NCBI GenBank assembly: GCA_964407405.1
Contig: CAYOVH010000002.1
Location: 186,001-250,000 of the forward strand
Origin: JASLCR01 sp964407405
GTDB taxonomy: Bacteria > Patescibacteriota > Saccharimonadia > Saccharimonadales > Saccharimonadaceae
Direction of reading: 5' to 3'
Length of the DNA: 64,000 nucleotides
Position numbers and translations under genes: made by a program. Below the pieces are notes generated by a model that was given only the letters and a program-made list of their open reading frames with translations, ran no database searches and had not been told where the DNA came from. Positions within the stretch are counted from its first letter, which is position 1; every line of letters starts with the position of its first letter. Below are positions 1 through 8,988 of this stretch, in pieces.

Positions 1-464
1 GCTTGTCCCTCTTTGACTTTCTCGGCGCCTTTTGGTGTCGTGACGGAGAATTGATGCAGCTCGTAAGGTTCCATGCTCGAAGGAATCTGTAATTTGAGTG
101 CTTTTGTGTCGAGTTCAGTCATCGTATAGTTGCCGTTTTTTTCAAGCGTTTCGCGTCTATGCTGCAAGTCGGCGGCAACATCGATCGTCCCAGATTTGTA
201 TTCTGTTGAGACAAAACATGCATGCGTCTCATTGCTATCAAAGATCGCCATGGAGGTCTCATTAGTCGCACCCTGCCACCATCCAGGAGCGCCGGTAAAC
301 GAGAAGATGCGTGGCTTGTCTGATGGCTTGGTTGCTTTGTAGCCCAGTATCCCCAAGTTGTCGTGAAAGAAGAAGATGCCGCCACCAGTAATGGCAATAA
401 GAACGATGAAGACGGTCGCTATGACTACGAATCTCTTTCCCCAGCTCCTTCGCCTGATATTCAT
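1..464 (-). CDS. Membrane-anchored hypothetical protein (C-terminus cut by window edge)
   Basis: The reading frame is open from an ATG at 464 to the window edge, about 154 codons, without a stop. The N-terminus is basic (MNIRRRSWGKRF), followed by one hydrophobic segment at about residues 11-33, so it is a signal anchor with an extracytoplasmic body. I recognise no family. A -10-like TATTGT inside an extended TGA-TATTGT lies at 471-476, only six bases before the ATG, which favours this start and predicts a leaderless mRNA. Confidence 0.6.
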   Translation of the reverse strand, partial: MNIRRRSWGKRFVVIATVFIVLIAITGGGIFFFHDNLGILGYKATKPSDKPRIFSFTGAPGWWQGATNETSMAIFDSNETHACFVSTEYKSGTIDVAADLQHRRETLEKNGNYTMTELDTKALKLQIPSSMEPYELHQFSVTTPKGAEKVKEGQ

Positions 465-516
465 GTAGAAACAATATCAGGTTTTGGGGATAAAGTCCAT
501 GAGTGAGTGCAGGGCG

Positions 517-912
517 CTATTTTTTTGATTTTTGTGCTCGCCAAAACCCATTTATTCCAGCTGTGAGCGCCACAAAGCCAGCAGCAACAAATATAACCGG
601 CAATGCTATAAACATCCATAGGCTGTATTGGACGTCACCGCTAGTTGCCGCTACCGTTACTCGATTGCCGACAGCCGGTGCCGCACAGATGCCGCGTCTG
701 CATGGGTCCGACAGGGTGTATGTTTTTCCAGAGTCATTCTGTACGGCATATTGTCCATTGCCTCTGGATTCGATGACAGTTGCTTGCTCAAAGCGTCCGC
801 CACCAGTGAGCATCATGATGTATCCGGCAAAAGTTATCGCGAAGACAACGGCTGCTATAAAAGTTATCAGCTTATACGATAAACGGGATAATTTGACGCT
901 TTTTGATGACAT
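517..912 (-). CDS. Two-TM hypothetical membrane protein
   Basis: About 131 residues with hydrophobic segments at roughly 12-36 and 97-120. The loop between them is predicted extracytoplasmic and contains a pair of cysteines (DPCRRGICAAP). I recognise no family; the shape (TM, small beta-rich loop, TM) resembles DUF3592-type proteins, but this is only a resemblance. An upstream ATG at 927 is possible, but TATAAT at 919-924 sits six bases before the ATG at 912, so I chose 912 as a leaderless start. Confidence 0.55.
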   Translation of the reverse strand: MSSKSVKLSRLSYKLITFIAAVVFAITFAGYIMMLTGGGRFEQATVIESRGNGQYAVQNDSGKTYTLSDPCRRGICAAPAVGNRVTVAATSGDVQYSLWMFIALPVIFVAAGFVALTAGINGFWRAQKSKK

Positions 913-1100
913 CAATTTATTATACAATAAAATGCTGTCATCAATGAGTCGATAGCTTGGAGCGGTAGTCTTAATATTCTGTCCCAGAATGATAGTTGCG
1001 AGATTATGTGGCGAATCACATCAACAGATGCAACTCGCCAATTACGACGGAATCAAATCACCCCCTGAAACGCTTGGTCGGCGCTGCGCGCCGCCAACCC

Positions 1101-1122
1101 AAAAGCCGCCCGTGCGGGCGAC
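1101..1122 (-). terminator. Hairpin terminator after tRNA-Gln
   Basis: On the minus strand a GC-rich stem (CGCCCG/CGGGCG, loop CAC) is followed by GCTTTT. It lies about 25 bases beyond the 3' end of tRNA-Gln. The T-run is short, so strength is uncertain. Confidence 0.45.
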
Positions 1123-1144
1123 CGTTTGGATTTTTTCTCTAATT

Positions 1145-1219
1145 TGGCTGGGCCGGAGGGATTCGAACCCCCGAATGCCAGGACCAAAACCTGGTGCCTT
1201 ACCACTTGGCGACGGCCCA
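1145..1219 (-). tRNA. tRNA-Gln(TTG)
   Basis: A full cloverleaf can be drawn on the minus strand. The acceptor stem is TGGGCCG/CGGCCCA, the anticodon stem is CCAGG/CCTGG with loop TTTTGGT (anticodon TTG), and the T-loop is TTCGAAT. The CCA end is encoded. A -10-like TATATT with an upstream TG lies at 1242-1247. Confidence 0.95.
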
Positions 1220-1307
1220 TTATCGGTGATAAACCTTTCCAAATATAACACAGTGGCCGTTGTTTGACCACTGTTGTTGTCTGCAAGACTGGCCTGGGGC
1301 GCGATAC

Positions 1308-1781
1308 TCAGCGAATAGCAATGAGCTGCATCTGGCGGTTTGTCAGGCCTGTGCTCCACTCGATGGTTTCGCGGATTGTCTTGCCAACGAGGCTCTTCCC
1401 AAGCGGACTATGGATTGATATTCGGCCATCACTTGGGTTTGCCTCAACGCTATCAACTAGAGTATAGCGAAAGAGTCGGCCTTGCATATCGATAAGCTCT
1501 ACGACCGATCCAATACTTGCTCTCAGGGCGTCGCGCTTTCGAGGGAAGAGCTTTGCTCGGTCGAGGAGTTGCTTTTTGTCTGCTAGCTCGCTCTCGATGA
1601 TTTCGAGCTGAGCAAGTTTTTCAACACGCTCCAGGCGCTGCTCGTGACTATCAATTTTGTCCAGATTGCGCAGGTCTGCCAGCGCGGCTGCCTGACGATG
1701 TTCAAGCTTGGCAACGGATTTTTTAAGTTCTTTCATACCCTTTTTGCTAAGAAGAATAGTCGATGAAGTAGTTGTTTCCAT
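1308..1781 (-). CDS. GreA/GreB-family transcription elongation factor
   Basis: 157 residues, the usual length of GreA. The N-terminal half (about 12-75) is a predicted antiparallel coiled coil (KKGMKELKKSV through ELADKKQLL). The C-terminal half is the FKBP-like RNA-polymerase-binding domain, recognised by GSVVELID, the segment ISIHSPLGKSLVGK and the final beta-strand. Family members enter the polymerase secondary channel and stimulate cleavage of backtracked RNA. The coiled-coil tip is not a textbook acidic GreA tip, so a Gre-like regulator of different activity is possible. The start has a strong GGAGGG ribosome-binding site. Confidence 0.85.
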   Translation of the reverse strand: METTTSSTILLSKKGMKELKKSVAKLEHRQAAALADLRNLDKIDSHEQRLERVEKLAQLEIIESELADKKQLLDRAKLFPRKRDALRASIGSVVELIDMQGRLFRYTLVDSVEANPSDGRISIHSPLGKSLVGKTIRETIEWSTGLTNRQMQLIAIR

Positions 1782-1871
1782 ATTGGTCCCTCCTTTATTC
1801 TTGACTGTTTGTTGGCAGCATTTGCTGCTACACCATTACTCTACAGGATAAATCTGAAAGAAATCTGAATT

Positions 1872-2879
1872 TTAAGAAGATTGTGGCAGAAAAATAATAA
1901 CAGAGGTAGTTTTGTCTGGGATACTAGTGATTTCGATTGTGCCGTGATGGAGTTCGACGATCTTTTTGGCGAGACTAAGGCCAAGGCCATAGCCGGAATT
2001 CTCACTCGAAGTGCGTGACTTGTCGCCTCGATAGAATCGTTCAAAGATATGCGGCAAGTCGGCTTTTGCAATTCCCTTGCCTTCGTTGGTTGTGATGATA
2101 GTTACACCCTCGTCAGATCGGTTGAGCTTCAATTGGACCTTGGAGTCGCTGGGGCTGTAGCGCAATGCATTGTCGAGGATTATCATGAGAAGTTCGCTGA
2201 TGCTCGAGCGATTGGCGGCGATGATAAGAGGCTTCTTGGGAGCATCTAGCACAATACGTTTATGGGGCTTATTGAGGACTTTGAGTGACGTGTTGGTGAG
2301 GTCATTGAGATTCAGTTTTTCTACTTTTAGTTCGGAGTAATCATGTCGGGAGAGCTGTAGGAGCATATGAGATAAGCTACTGAGACGATTAACTTCTTCG
2401 AGATTACTCTCTAGGATTTCACGCATGTCTATCTTTGACATATCCGGATCACGCAGTGCTACCTCAAGCTCGCTCTTCATGACAGCCAGCGGCGTCCTGA
2501 GCTCGTGACTGGCATCAGATGTAAAACGGCTGACGGCCTCGTGAGCTTCCTCGATCGGTCTGAGACTGCGCCGAGCAAGTAGATAGCTACCCACTCCTCC
2601 ACTGGCTAGTATGACCAGATTTGCATAAAAGAGTATCAAGAATAACCGTGCTTCAGATTTGTGCAGTTGATCGGTGCGGATGGCATCAAAATTGCGGTAT
2701 GCACCGCCCGAAAAGTCCGAAAAATTTTCCACTTGGTTTTGAAATATTCCCAAGCGAGCGCTTAACTCATTGGTTGAAATATCGTAGATCACGATACTAA
2801 ATAGTAGGCTGATGATCATCAAGATCAGCAAGTACCAGCCAGTTAGCTTGAGTGTTGCTGATTCAAAGAGTTGTTTCAT
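1872..2879 (-). CDS. Sensor histidine kinase (two-component)
   Basis: 335 residues. TM1 is at about 14-34, a short extracytoplasmic loop follows, and TM2 is at about 80-103. The HisKA H-box SHELRTPLAVM carries the phospho-accepting His125. The ATPase has an N-box (LDNALRYSP), a G1 region (EGKGI), an F-box (IFERFYRG) and a G2 motif (GYGLGLSLAKK). The start ATG overlaps the stop of the upstream response regulator (ATGA), so the two are translationally coupled and form a cognate pair. The signal sensed is unknown; the periplasmic loop is only about 45 residues. Confidence 0.93.
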   Translation of the reverse strand: MKQLFESATLKLTGWYLLILMIISLLFSIVIYDISTNELSARLGIFQNQVENFSDFSGGAYRNFDAIRTDQLHKSEARLFLILFYANLVILASGGVGSYLLARRSLRPIEEAHEAVSRFTSDASHELRTPLAVMKSELEVALRDPDMSKIDMREILESNLEEVNRLSSLSHMLLQLSRHDYSELKVEKLNLNDLTNTSLKVLNKPHKRIVLDAPKKPLIIAANRSSISELLMIILDNALRYSPSDSKVQLKLNRSDEGVTIITTNEGKGIAKADLPHIFERFYRGDKSRTSSENSGYGLGLSLAKKIVELHHGTIEITSIPDKTTSVIIFLPQSS

Positions 2880-3553
2880 GTTTTTGCGTTTAAACGATAG
2901 CCAAAGCCGCGAACGGTCTCAATAAGATTTGATTTGAACGGTTTGTCGATCTTGGTGCGTAGATATTTAATGTACACCTCAACGGTATTGGGCAGAATGT
3001 CAGCATCATAGTCCCAGACATGAGCGATGATTGTATCTTTGGTGAGAATACGATTCTTATTGCGGAGTAGGTATTCAAGCAAGCCAAACTCTTTTGTTGT
3101 AAGGCTGATTTCTTTCCCGCCTCGGGTGACTGTATATGCGATCGGATCAAGCGCTAGATCCTCAGCCGTCAATACGGTCGACTCCTGCTCGTGTGGACGG
3201 CGAAGCAATGCCCGTACGCGCGCCAACAGCTCTTCAATGGCAAATGGTTTGACCAGATAGTCATCAGCGCCATTATCAAGTCCTTCAGTCTTGTCTTTAG
3301 TCTGACCGAGCGCAGTCAGCAAGAGAACGGGTGTATGGATTTTTTGTTTACGCATAGCTTTGATGATGTCTAGCCCATTGTGCTCGCCTGGGAGCATACG
3401 ATCCATAATGATGACGTCATATGGTTCAGTGGTCGCCATAGCATAGCCGTCATCGCCATCGTAGCTCACATCAACCGCATAGCTTTCTTGTTCAAGGGCG
3501 CGTTTGAGCGCACGCGCTATTTTGTGTTCATCTTCTACTACTAAAACTCTCAT
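2876..3553 (-). CDS. OmpR/PhoB-family response regulator
   Basis: 225 residues. The receiver domain (1-115) has the acidic pocket VEDEH, the phospho-acceptor Asp51 (VIIMDRMLPG), a conserved Thr (LLLTA) and Lys (DDYLVKPF). The winged-helix DNA-binding domain (about 130-222) has the typical LTTKEFGLLEYLL and VRGFGYRL. It is the partner of the kinase immediately downstream. TATAAT at 3562-3567 lies eight bases before the ATG, so the pair probably starts from a leaderless transcript. Confidence 0.95.
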   Translation of the reverse strand: MRVLVVEDEHKIARALKRALEQESYAVDVSYDGDDGYAMATTEPYDVIIMDRMLPGEHNGLDIIKAMRKQKIHTPVLLLTALGQTKDKTEGLDNGADDYLVKPFAIEELLARVRALLRRPHEQESTVLTAEDLALDPIAYTVTRGGKEISLTTKEFGLLEYLLRNKNRILTKDTIIAHVWDYDADILPNTVEVYIKYLRTKIDKPFKSNLIETVRGFGYRLNAKT

Positions 3554-3595
3554 ATATACCCATTATACCGCGCTATTGCTGAGGGAAGGCTGAAG

Positions 3596-3910
3596 CTAAG
3601 TGTATCGCTCTGACCAGAGTTCCATGTCGCGGATAATAACCTGAAGCGCTCTACCCTTTTCGGTAAGACCATATTCGCACCGCTTTTCATTGGTGGCAAA
3701 TGTCTTTTCGATGATTCCTTCGCGTTCAAGCGTAGCTAGACGGGCGGACAACGTCCGTGGATTTATCGATCCCACCATTTCTTGCAACTGGCAAAATCGG
3801 ATGGTCTTTTCATTCAAAAAAAACCGCAGCAGTTGTGGCGTCCACTTATCTCCCAGGATGCGGGTGGCTGCTTTGACGCAACCAATCGGTGTATTTGTCG
3901 CCGTCATCAT
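3596..3910 (-). CDS. HxlR-family winged-helix transcriptional regulator
   Basis: 104 residues, typical of HxlR proteins. It has the family start (CVKAATRILGDKWTPQLLRFF), the recognition region (INPRTLSARLATLEREGII) and the wing (RCEYGLTEKGRAL). The single Cys near residue 11 is where redox-sensing HxlR proteins carry their sensor cysteine. TATAGT at 3918-3923 is seven bases before the first of two adjacent ATGs, which supports the first. It is divergent from the AI-2E permease gene and may regulate it; that is inference from position. Confidence 0.88.
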   Translation of the reverse strand: MMTATNTPIGCVKAATRILGDKWTPQLLRFFLNEKTIRFCQLQEMVGSINPRTLSARLATLEREGIIEKTFATNEKRCEYGLTEKGRALQVIIRDMELWSERYT

Positions 3911-3975
3911 ACGATTTACTATACATTAGCAAGTGAAAAGTGTCAAAATCATTTCAAGCAGTGTATACTGACCTT

Positions 3976-5109
3976 ATGAAGGTAAAAGTACAGGTAGACA
4001 CGCAGACATTTGTCAGGTTTTGGCTTGTTGTAATCGGTTTTATGGTTGCAGGACTCATGATCTACAGTGCCCGGACGGGACTCATAATCGTCGGCACGGC
4101 AATATTTTTGGCCCTAGCGCTTAATGGCCCGGTAAGTCGTATTGCGACATATTTGCCAGGAAAGAGTCGAGCTGGCAGCACGGCAATCGCCTATCTGCTC
4201 GTGGTGGCGTTTATTGGGACATTTCTTTTTCTCGCGGTACCTCCGATTGTTGAGCAGACCGCAAAATTTGCACAGACAGTTCCTGGTCTCGTAGATAAAG
4301 CAACCACAAGCTGGCACAGCTTTGATAATTTTATTGACACCTATCATTTGCAGCCTCAGGTCGATCAGGCCGCCGAATCAGTCAAAGATAATGCTTCTAG
4401 GTTTGCATCAGACCTTGGCGTCAATCTGCTTTCGGGTGTTGGTTCGTTCTTTGGCTTTCTTAGCTCCCTCTTCCTCGTACTTGTTCTGGCGTTCTTTATG
4501 CTAGTCGAGGGACCAGAGTGGATGAAGCGCATCTGGGGGCTATATCGTGATGAAGAACGTATGCGTCATCACCGGCGTACGGTAACGCGGATGGGTAGCG
4601 TGGTTTCTGGATACGTCACCGGGCAATTGACGGTGTCGGCGCTTGACGGTATCTTTGCTGGATTATTTATATTTATCATGAGTCTGTTTATCCACGAGGT
4701 ACCAGCAAATCTTGCTATGGCAACAGCGGCTCTTCTGTTTATCTTCTCGATGATCCCGATGTTTGGCGCATTGATTGGTGCCGCGCTAGTGAGCTTGCTG
4801 CTTGTTTTCAACTCGGTCCCGGCAGTGATTATCTTCGTCATTTACTTCATCGTGTATCAGCAGATTGAAAATAATTTTATCTCACCGACGATCCAATCAA
4901 AGCGTCTTGAGCTATCTCCCCTATTAGTGCTTTCAGCAGTGACGATCGGCGTCTACGTATTTGGCATTGCCGGGGCGATTATTTCAATTCCGATTGCAGG
5001 ATGTGTAAAAGTACTTTTCGAAGAATATATGCAGCACGCCAAGCGCGCCCGTGAAGAAAGCGAGAAGCCACTTGCGAAATTGGCAAAAAAAGTCAGCCGT
5101 AAAGCCTAG
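3976..5109 (+). CDS. AI-2E family transporter (PerM-like) membrane protein
   Basis: 377 residues from the ATG at 3976. Paired TM segments lie at the N-terminus, a long soluble loop at about 85-150, and a C-terminal bundle of TMs with the family signature (PMFGALIGAALVSLLLVF and YQQIENNFISPTIQSKRLELSP). Family members export small molecules or ions; the substrate cannot be read from sequence. The lysine/arginine-rich tail is cytoplasmic. TATACT at 3964-3969 is six bases before this ATG, so I prefer it over an upstream in-frame ATG at 3940, which would lie before the promoter. Confidence 0.88.
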   Translation: MKVKVQVDTQTFVRFWLVVIGFMVAGLMIYSARTGLIIVGTAIFLALALNGPVSRIATYLPGKSRAGSTAIAYLLVVAFIGTFLFLAVPPIVEQTAKFAQTVPGLVDKATTSWHSFDNFIDTYHLQPQVDQAAESVKDNASRFASDLGVNLLSGVGSFFGFLSSLFLVLVLAFFMLVEGPEWMKRIWGLYRDEERMRHHRRTVTRMGSVVSGYVTGQLTVSALDGIFAGLFIFIMSLFIHEVPANLAMATAALLFIFSMIPMFGALIGAALVSLLLVFNSVPAVIIFVIYFIVYQQIENNFISPTIQSKRLELSPLLVLSAVTIGVYVFGIAGAIISIPIAGCVKVLFEEYMQHAKRAREESEKPLAKLAKKVSRKA

Positions 5110-5117
5110 CTGGGCTG

Positions 5118-6533
5118 CTAGCTATACTGCCATACGACGCCTGATGGCTTATCGAGGAGCGCGATGTGATAGTTTGCTTCGAGCTCATCACGCAATACAT
5201 CAGATGTCTGCCAGTCTTTTGCCTCGCGCGCCCGGGTGCGTTGGAGGATGAGCTGTTTAGCTTCATCTGGGATATCTGGTGTCGTCTCGTGTAGATGGAG
5301 GCCAAGTAGCGTATCAATTTCTACTAAAAGATCGATAAGACTTTGTTTGTCGATGGCTGTGATGTCATGTGACTCGAGGCGAGAGAACGTTTCGTCAATG
5401 AGTCGCAATACTTCGGGAGTATCGAGGTTGTTATTGAGCGCCTCTTTGATCGATCCGAGCACAGCAAGCGAAGGATTATCGCGACCAGTTTCCTCGACAC
5501 CGCTATTTATTTGATGGCGCAAGGCTGCGGTATTGCGCCAATTATTGAGTCGATTTTGAGCGCTTGCCAGAATCTCCCAGGTGAAATTTCCCTCAGTTGC
5601 GAAATGTTTTGACAAAACCATCAATTTGAAAGCGTCCATTGTGAAGCCACGATCCAAGATATCTTGTAGAGTGACGATATTTCCGAGGCTTTTGGAAATT
5701 TTTTTGCTGTCGATTTTGAGGTGATTGTTGTGTAGCCACAGATTCGCAAAGCTTTTGCCAGTTAAGCTCTCGGTTTGAGCAATTTCATTTGTGTGATGTA
5801 CCGGAATGTGGTCGATGCCGCCGGCGTGAATATCAATCTGATCACCGAGCGTCTCGCGTGCGATCACCGAGCATTCAAGATGCCAGCCTGGGAAGCCGAG
5901 GCCCCAGGGAGACTCCCATTCCATGTCGCGCTTTTGGCTTTTCGGCGAAAATTTCCAGACAGCAAAATCAGTGACGTGCCGCTTGCCATCGACTGCCACA
6001 CGGATTCCACCTTGGAGTCCAGCGATGTCGAGCTTGGCCAACTTGCCGTAATCTTTGACTTTTGACGTATCAAAGTACATGCCCTCGTCTGGAATCTTGT
6101 ATAGGTAGCCTTTTTCGTCGAGATCTCTTGCGAATTCGATCTGCTTGTCGATCAGACTGGTTGCTGCTACAAGGTAGGTCGGCGGGAGGAGATCGAGTAG
6201 CTCGTATCCCTCATGAGCAGCGATCTCAGAATATTTTTTTGCAACATCCCATGCAGTGACCCCCTCTTTTCGAGCGCCCTTTTCCATTTTGTCTTCCCCG
6301 CTGTCGTCATCGCTAACAAGGTGTCCTACGTCAGTAATATTTTGCGTACGAATGACATTATATCCATCAGCAATCAGTATGCGCTGTAGGATATCCCAAT
6401 AGATATAGCCGACCCAATTACCGATGTGTGGCTGCGAGTATACGGTGATGCCGCAATTGTAAAACCTCACCACCTTGTCTTCGAGTGGCTTCAGCTCCTC
6501 GATTTGTCCAGTCATGGTATTCATGAGCTTCAT
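5118..6533 (-). CDS. cysS: Cysteinyl-tRNA synthetase
   Basis: About 471 residues, normal for CysRS. The class I HIGH motif is PHIGN within YNCGITVYSQPHIGN. The zinc ligands are the Cys of NCGI, the Cys of WHLECS and the His/Glu of HHTNEIAQTE. The KMSKS loop is KKISKSLGN. The C-terminal helical anticodon-binding region is present. It charges tRNA-Cys in the cytoplasm. The start follows the DHH gene by five bases; ATG at 6533 is preceded by an in-frame TTG at 6536. Confidence 0.96.
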   Translation of the reverse strand: MKLMNTMTGQIEELKPLEDKVVRFYNCGITVYSQPHIGNWVGYIYWDILQRILIADGYNVIRTQNITDVGHLVSDDDSGEDKMEKGARKEGVTAWDVAKKYSEIAAHEGYELLDLLPPTYLVAATSLIDKQIEFARDLDEKGYLYKIPDEGMYFDTSKVKDYGKLAKLDIAGLQGGIRVAVDGKRHVTDFAVWKFSPKSQKRDMEWESPWGLGFPGWHLECSVIARETLGDQIDIHAGGIDHIPVHHTNEIAQTESLTGKSFANLWLHNNHLKIDSKKISKSLGNIVTLQDILDRGFTMDAFKLMVLSKHFATEGNFTWEILASAQNRLNNWRNTAALRHQINSGVEETGRDNPSLAVLGSIKEALNNNLDTPEVLRLIDETFSRLESHDITAIDKQSLIDLLVEIDTLLGLHLHETTPDIPDEAKQLILQRTRAREAKDWQTSDVLRDELEANYHIALLDKPSGVVWQYS

Positions 6534-6538
6534 CAAAG

Positions 6539-7513
6539 TTATCCTTCAAGCACCTTACTCGTTGCCTCAACTAATTCACGGAGGACCTCGTCATACTCAT
6601 CGTATACACGAAATCCAGCGGCATAGAGGTGTCCTCCACCGCCAAAATAGCCGGCCACCGCCTCCGATATCGGTGAGTTAGAGCGAAGACGAGCAGTTAG
6701 TTTACCATCCGGGTATGTTTTGATGACGACACCAAGTTCAACACCTTCGACCAGGCGCATTTCATCACCGATCAATGCACCTGGATTATACTTGTCAGAG
6801 TATTGTTCAATCTCATCAAATGGAACGTGAACTACGGCAAGCTTGCCATCAAGGAAATATTCGATACGTTCGATGAGCTTGCCTTTGTAGGTCAGAATTT
6901 CCGGTGGCTTTTTCATGAATTCACGGCGGGCCTCTTCGATGTCGGCGACACGAGCACCAAGTTCTGTCAGACTGGCGGCAATACGGTAACTTTCCGGTGT
7001 AACAGCCTGAACGGTCAGTCCGAGACTGTCGGCGAGCTGTGCTTCCATGAGGTGGCGAGCTGCGCTCTCGTTGATTTTCCAGTCGGCTTCTTTGGCAAGA
7101 TGAAAGATGACCTCGCTGGTCGAGATTGCTGGTTCGGTGAGGGCGGTATGCGGAAACGACAACGTACTCTCAGTAGTATGATGATCAATGACGAGTGTCG
7201 GGTGTGATTCAAAAAAAGCGCGTACAGCGGGTGTCTCAAGTACTTTGCTTAGTAGTACGTCAGCCGAAGTGTCAACGATGATTGCTGCATCGGCCGAAGT
7301 ATCAAATTCATTAGTTACGCGATCCCAGCCAGCGATATACCGCAGATACTTGGGGATTTCGACTGGGCAGTAGAGCAGGATCTCTTTGCCGAGATCGCCG
7401 AGAATCTCTTCGAGCGCCAAAGCAGAACCGAGCGAATCACCATCGGGATTCTCGGCCTGGATGACGATAATTTTTGCGGCGTCGTTGATAAGTTGTCTGG
7501 CTTCTCCTAGCAT
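6539..7513 (-). CDS. DHH/DHHA1 phosphoesterase (NrnA-like)
   Basis: 324 residues. Motif I is NPDGDSLGS, motif III DHHTTE, and the C-terminal DHHA1 signature GGGGHLYAAGF. NrnA-type enzymes degrade nanoRNA or cyclic dinucleotide products and dephosphorylate pAp. The histidine normally two residues before the N of motif I is Ala here (QAENPDGD), and the usual DTG of motif IV reads DSLGL. Metal binding may therefore differ from characterised enzymes. It lies in a tight run with cysS, Nudix, recR and ybaB. Confidence 0.88.
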   Translation of the reverse strand: MLGEARQLINDAAKIIVIQAENPDGDSLGSALALEEILGDLGKEILLYCPVEIPKYLRYIAGWDRVTNEFDTSADAAIIVDTSADVLLSKVLETPAVRAFFESHPTLVIDHHTTESTLSFPHTALTEPAISTSEVIFHLAKEADWKINESAARHLMEAQLADSLGLTVQAVTPESYRIAASLTELGARVADIEEARREFMKKPPEILTYKGKLIERIEYFLDGKLAVVHVPFDEIEQYSDKYNPGALIGDEMRLVEGVELGVVIKTYPDGKLTARLRSNSPISEAVAGYFGGGGHLYAAGFRVYDEYDEVLRELVEATSKVLEG

Positions 7514-7522
7514 AGATACTCT

Positions 7523-8005
7523 CTATTGTAACAGCTCGCTGTGATTCTTTGGGTCGTAGAAGCGTTCAGAATATTTGACGCCTTGAGGAAGATCGATGAG
7601 CGCGCGCCGTAGGAGCGGAACAATGTTGTCGGGTAGATCATCAAGATCAAACCATTCACCTTTGTCGGCCTTGTGCGGCTCATTATTTTGTGGCGTGCCA
7701 TCGTAGGATGTTACTTCAAAGAATAATGATACCCTTTCGTGAGTTTTGTCATCGGCGAGATAGAAATAAATGAGAGGGTCGCTAATCTGCTCGCTTGTGG
7801 CAATAATATTCGCTTCTTCTTTGAGTTCACGAATAGCCGCTGCGCGCGGACCTTCATTGGCATCAACGTGTCCGGCTGGCACAGTCCACCATCCATCACG
7901 CCAGCCAGTATTGAAGCGGCGCAAGAGAAAAATCTGATCTTTGTCGTTGCGAATAAGCATCCATACGGCCGGAATGACGGCATGGCGAGCTTCTTCGCTG
8001 CTCAT
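7523..8005 (-). CDS. Nudix hydrolase
   Basis: 160 residues with one Nudix box: GHVDANE followed by REL and KEEANI. Ala stands where the consensus has the second Gly, otherwise the catalytic glutamates are intact. The N-terminus (VWMLIRNDKDQIFLLRRF) and the GWWTVPAGHVD segment are typical of 8-oxo-dGTP or dNTP pyrophosphohydrolases; the substrate is not certain. The start ATG overlaps the recR stop by four bases, so the two are co-translated. Confidence 0.9.
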   Translation of the reverse strand: MSSEEARHAVIPAVWMLIRNDKDQIFLLRRFNTGWRDGWWTVPAGHVDANEGPRAAAIRELKEEANIIATSEQISDPLIYFYLADDKTHERVSLFFEVTSYDGTPQNNEPHKADKGEWFDLDDLPDNIVPLLRRALIDLPQGVKYSERFYDPKNHSELLQ

Positions 8006-8616
8006 AGCTTTCTTCTGCCTTCTAGCGCATGACCGAGAGTGATCTGGTCGGCATATTCTAGATCAACACCAACCGGGATACCGCGAGCAAGCCGCGAGAT
8101 ATCGACACTGACGTCTGACTCCTCAATGTGCTTTTGCAAAAAAAGTGCCGTGGATTCGCCTTCGACAGAAGCATTGGTGGCAATGATAGCTTCTTTTACG
8201 TTATCTTCTTTGATACGATTAATAAATTCAGGAATATGGAGTTGCTCTGGGCCGATGCCATCAATCGGCGAGATGGCGCCGCCAAGTACGTGGTAGGTTC
8301 CTTTGTATTGACCTGTGCGCTCAATAGCGACAATATCAAGCGGTTCTTCAACAACGGCAACAAGCGTCTTGTCTCGACTTGGGTCTGTATAAAGTGGAGA
8401 GATATCTTCATCAGCGCTGATGAGCGCGTAAGTGATGGGACAATACTTCACGCCACTATGCAGCGATTCGATCGCTTTGGCCAGCTCGTGCGACTTTCGA
8501 TCATTTTGACGCAATAAATAATAGGCGTAACGCTCGGCTGTCCGAGCGCCGACACCCGGTAGATTGCCAAGGGCGTCGATGAGATCAGTCAGTGCTTTTG
8601 GTAGAATGTTGGTCAT
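8002..8616 (-). CDS. recR: Recombination mediator RecR (zinc-finger cysteines lost)
   Basis: 204 residues, full length. It has the N-terminal helix-hairpin-helix (LGNLPGVGARTAERYAYYLL), a Toprim domain (VVEEPLDIVAIERTGQYKGTYHVLGG) and the C-terminal Walker-like region (LARGIPVGVDLEYAD). RecR loads RecA at gaps together with RecO or RecF. In place of the C4 zinc finger the sequence reads YCPIT and, later, ISPLYT: only one of four cysteines remains. The fold is probably stabilised without zinc. It is cotranscribed with ybaB, the common bacterial arrangement. Confidence 0.95.
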   Translation of the reverse strand: MTNILPKALTDLIDALGNLPGVGARTAERYAYYLLRQNDRKSHELAKAIESLHSGVKYCPITYALISADEDISPLYTDPSRDKTLVAVVEEPLDIVAIERTGQYKGTYHVLGGAISPIDGIGPEQLHIPEFINRIKEDNVKEAIIATNASVEGESTALFLQKHIEESDVSVDISRLARGIPVGVDLEYADQITLGHALEGRRKL

Positions 8617-8646
8617 ATTGACACAGATATAGTGACAGCAGCCAGG

Positions 8647-8949
8647 CTACATACCCGGAATGTTGAGTCCACCCATGAGAGGCTTCATTTTTTCGGCGGC
8701 AATCTCTTGAGCTTTCGCCATGCCATCACGAATCGCTGATTCGATCCAGCCCTCGAGTTCTTCGATATCTTCAAGGTCGACGTACTCAGGGTCGATTTTG
8801 ACGTTCTCGACTTTGAGCTCGCCATTGATAGTAATTTCCACTGCTGGACTATCATCATCCCCGCCGGCAGCGACGATAACCTTTTGCTTCTTTAAATCTT
8901 TTTGCGCCTTACGAAGGTCGTTTAGCATCTTCATTTGGTCAAATGCCAT
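8647..8949 (-). CDS. YbaB/EbfC-family nucleoid-associated protein
   Basis: 100 residues, the family's usual size. It starts with MAFDQMKMLNDLRKAQKDLKKQ, a predicted helix, followed by the central beta-strands (VEITINGELKVENVKID) and a C-terminal helix ending in a GGLNIPGM tail. Members form dimers that bind DNA. It is the first gene of the ybaB-recR pair and has a leader with an AGGAGAGG ribosome-binding site; TATACT lies upstream near 8980. Confidence 0.9.
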   Translation of the reverse strand: MAFDQMKMLNDLRKAQKDLKKQKVIVAAGGDDDSPAVEITINGELKVENVKIDPEYVDLEDIEELEGWIESAIRDGMAKAQEIAAEKMKPLMGGLNIPGM

Positions 8950-8988
8950 AGTAAAAAATCCTCTCCTTAATACTCTCTCCAGTATACG

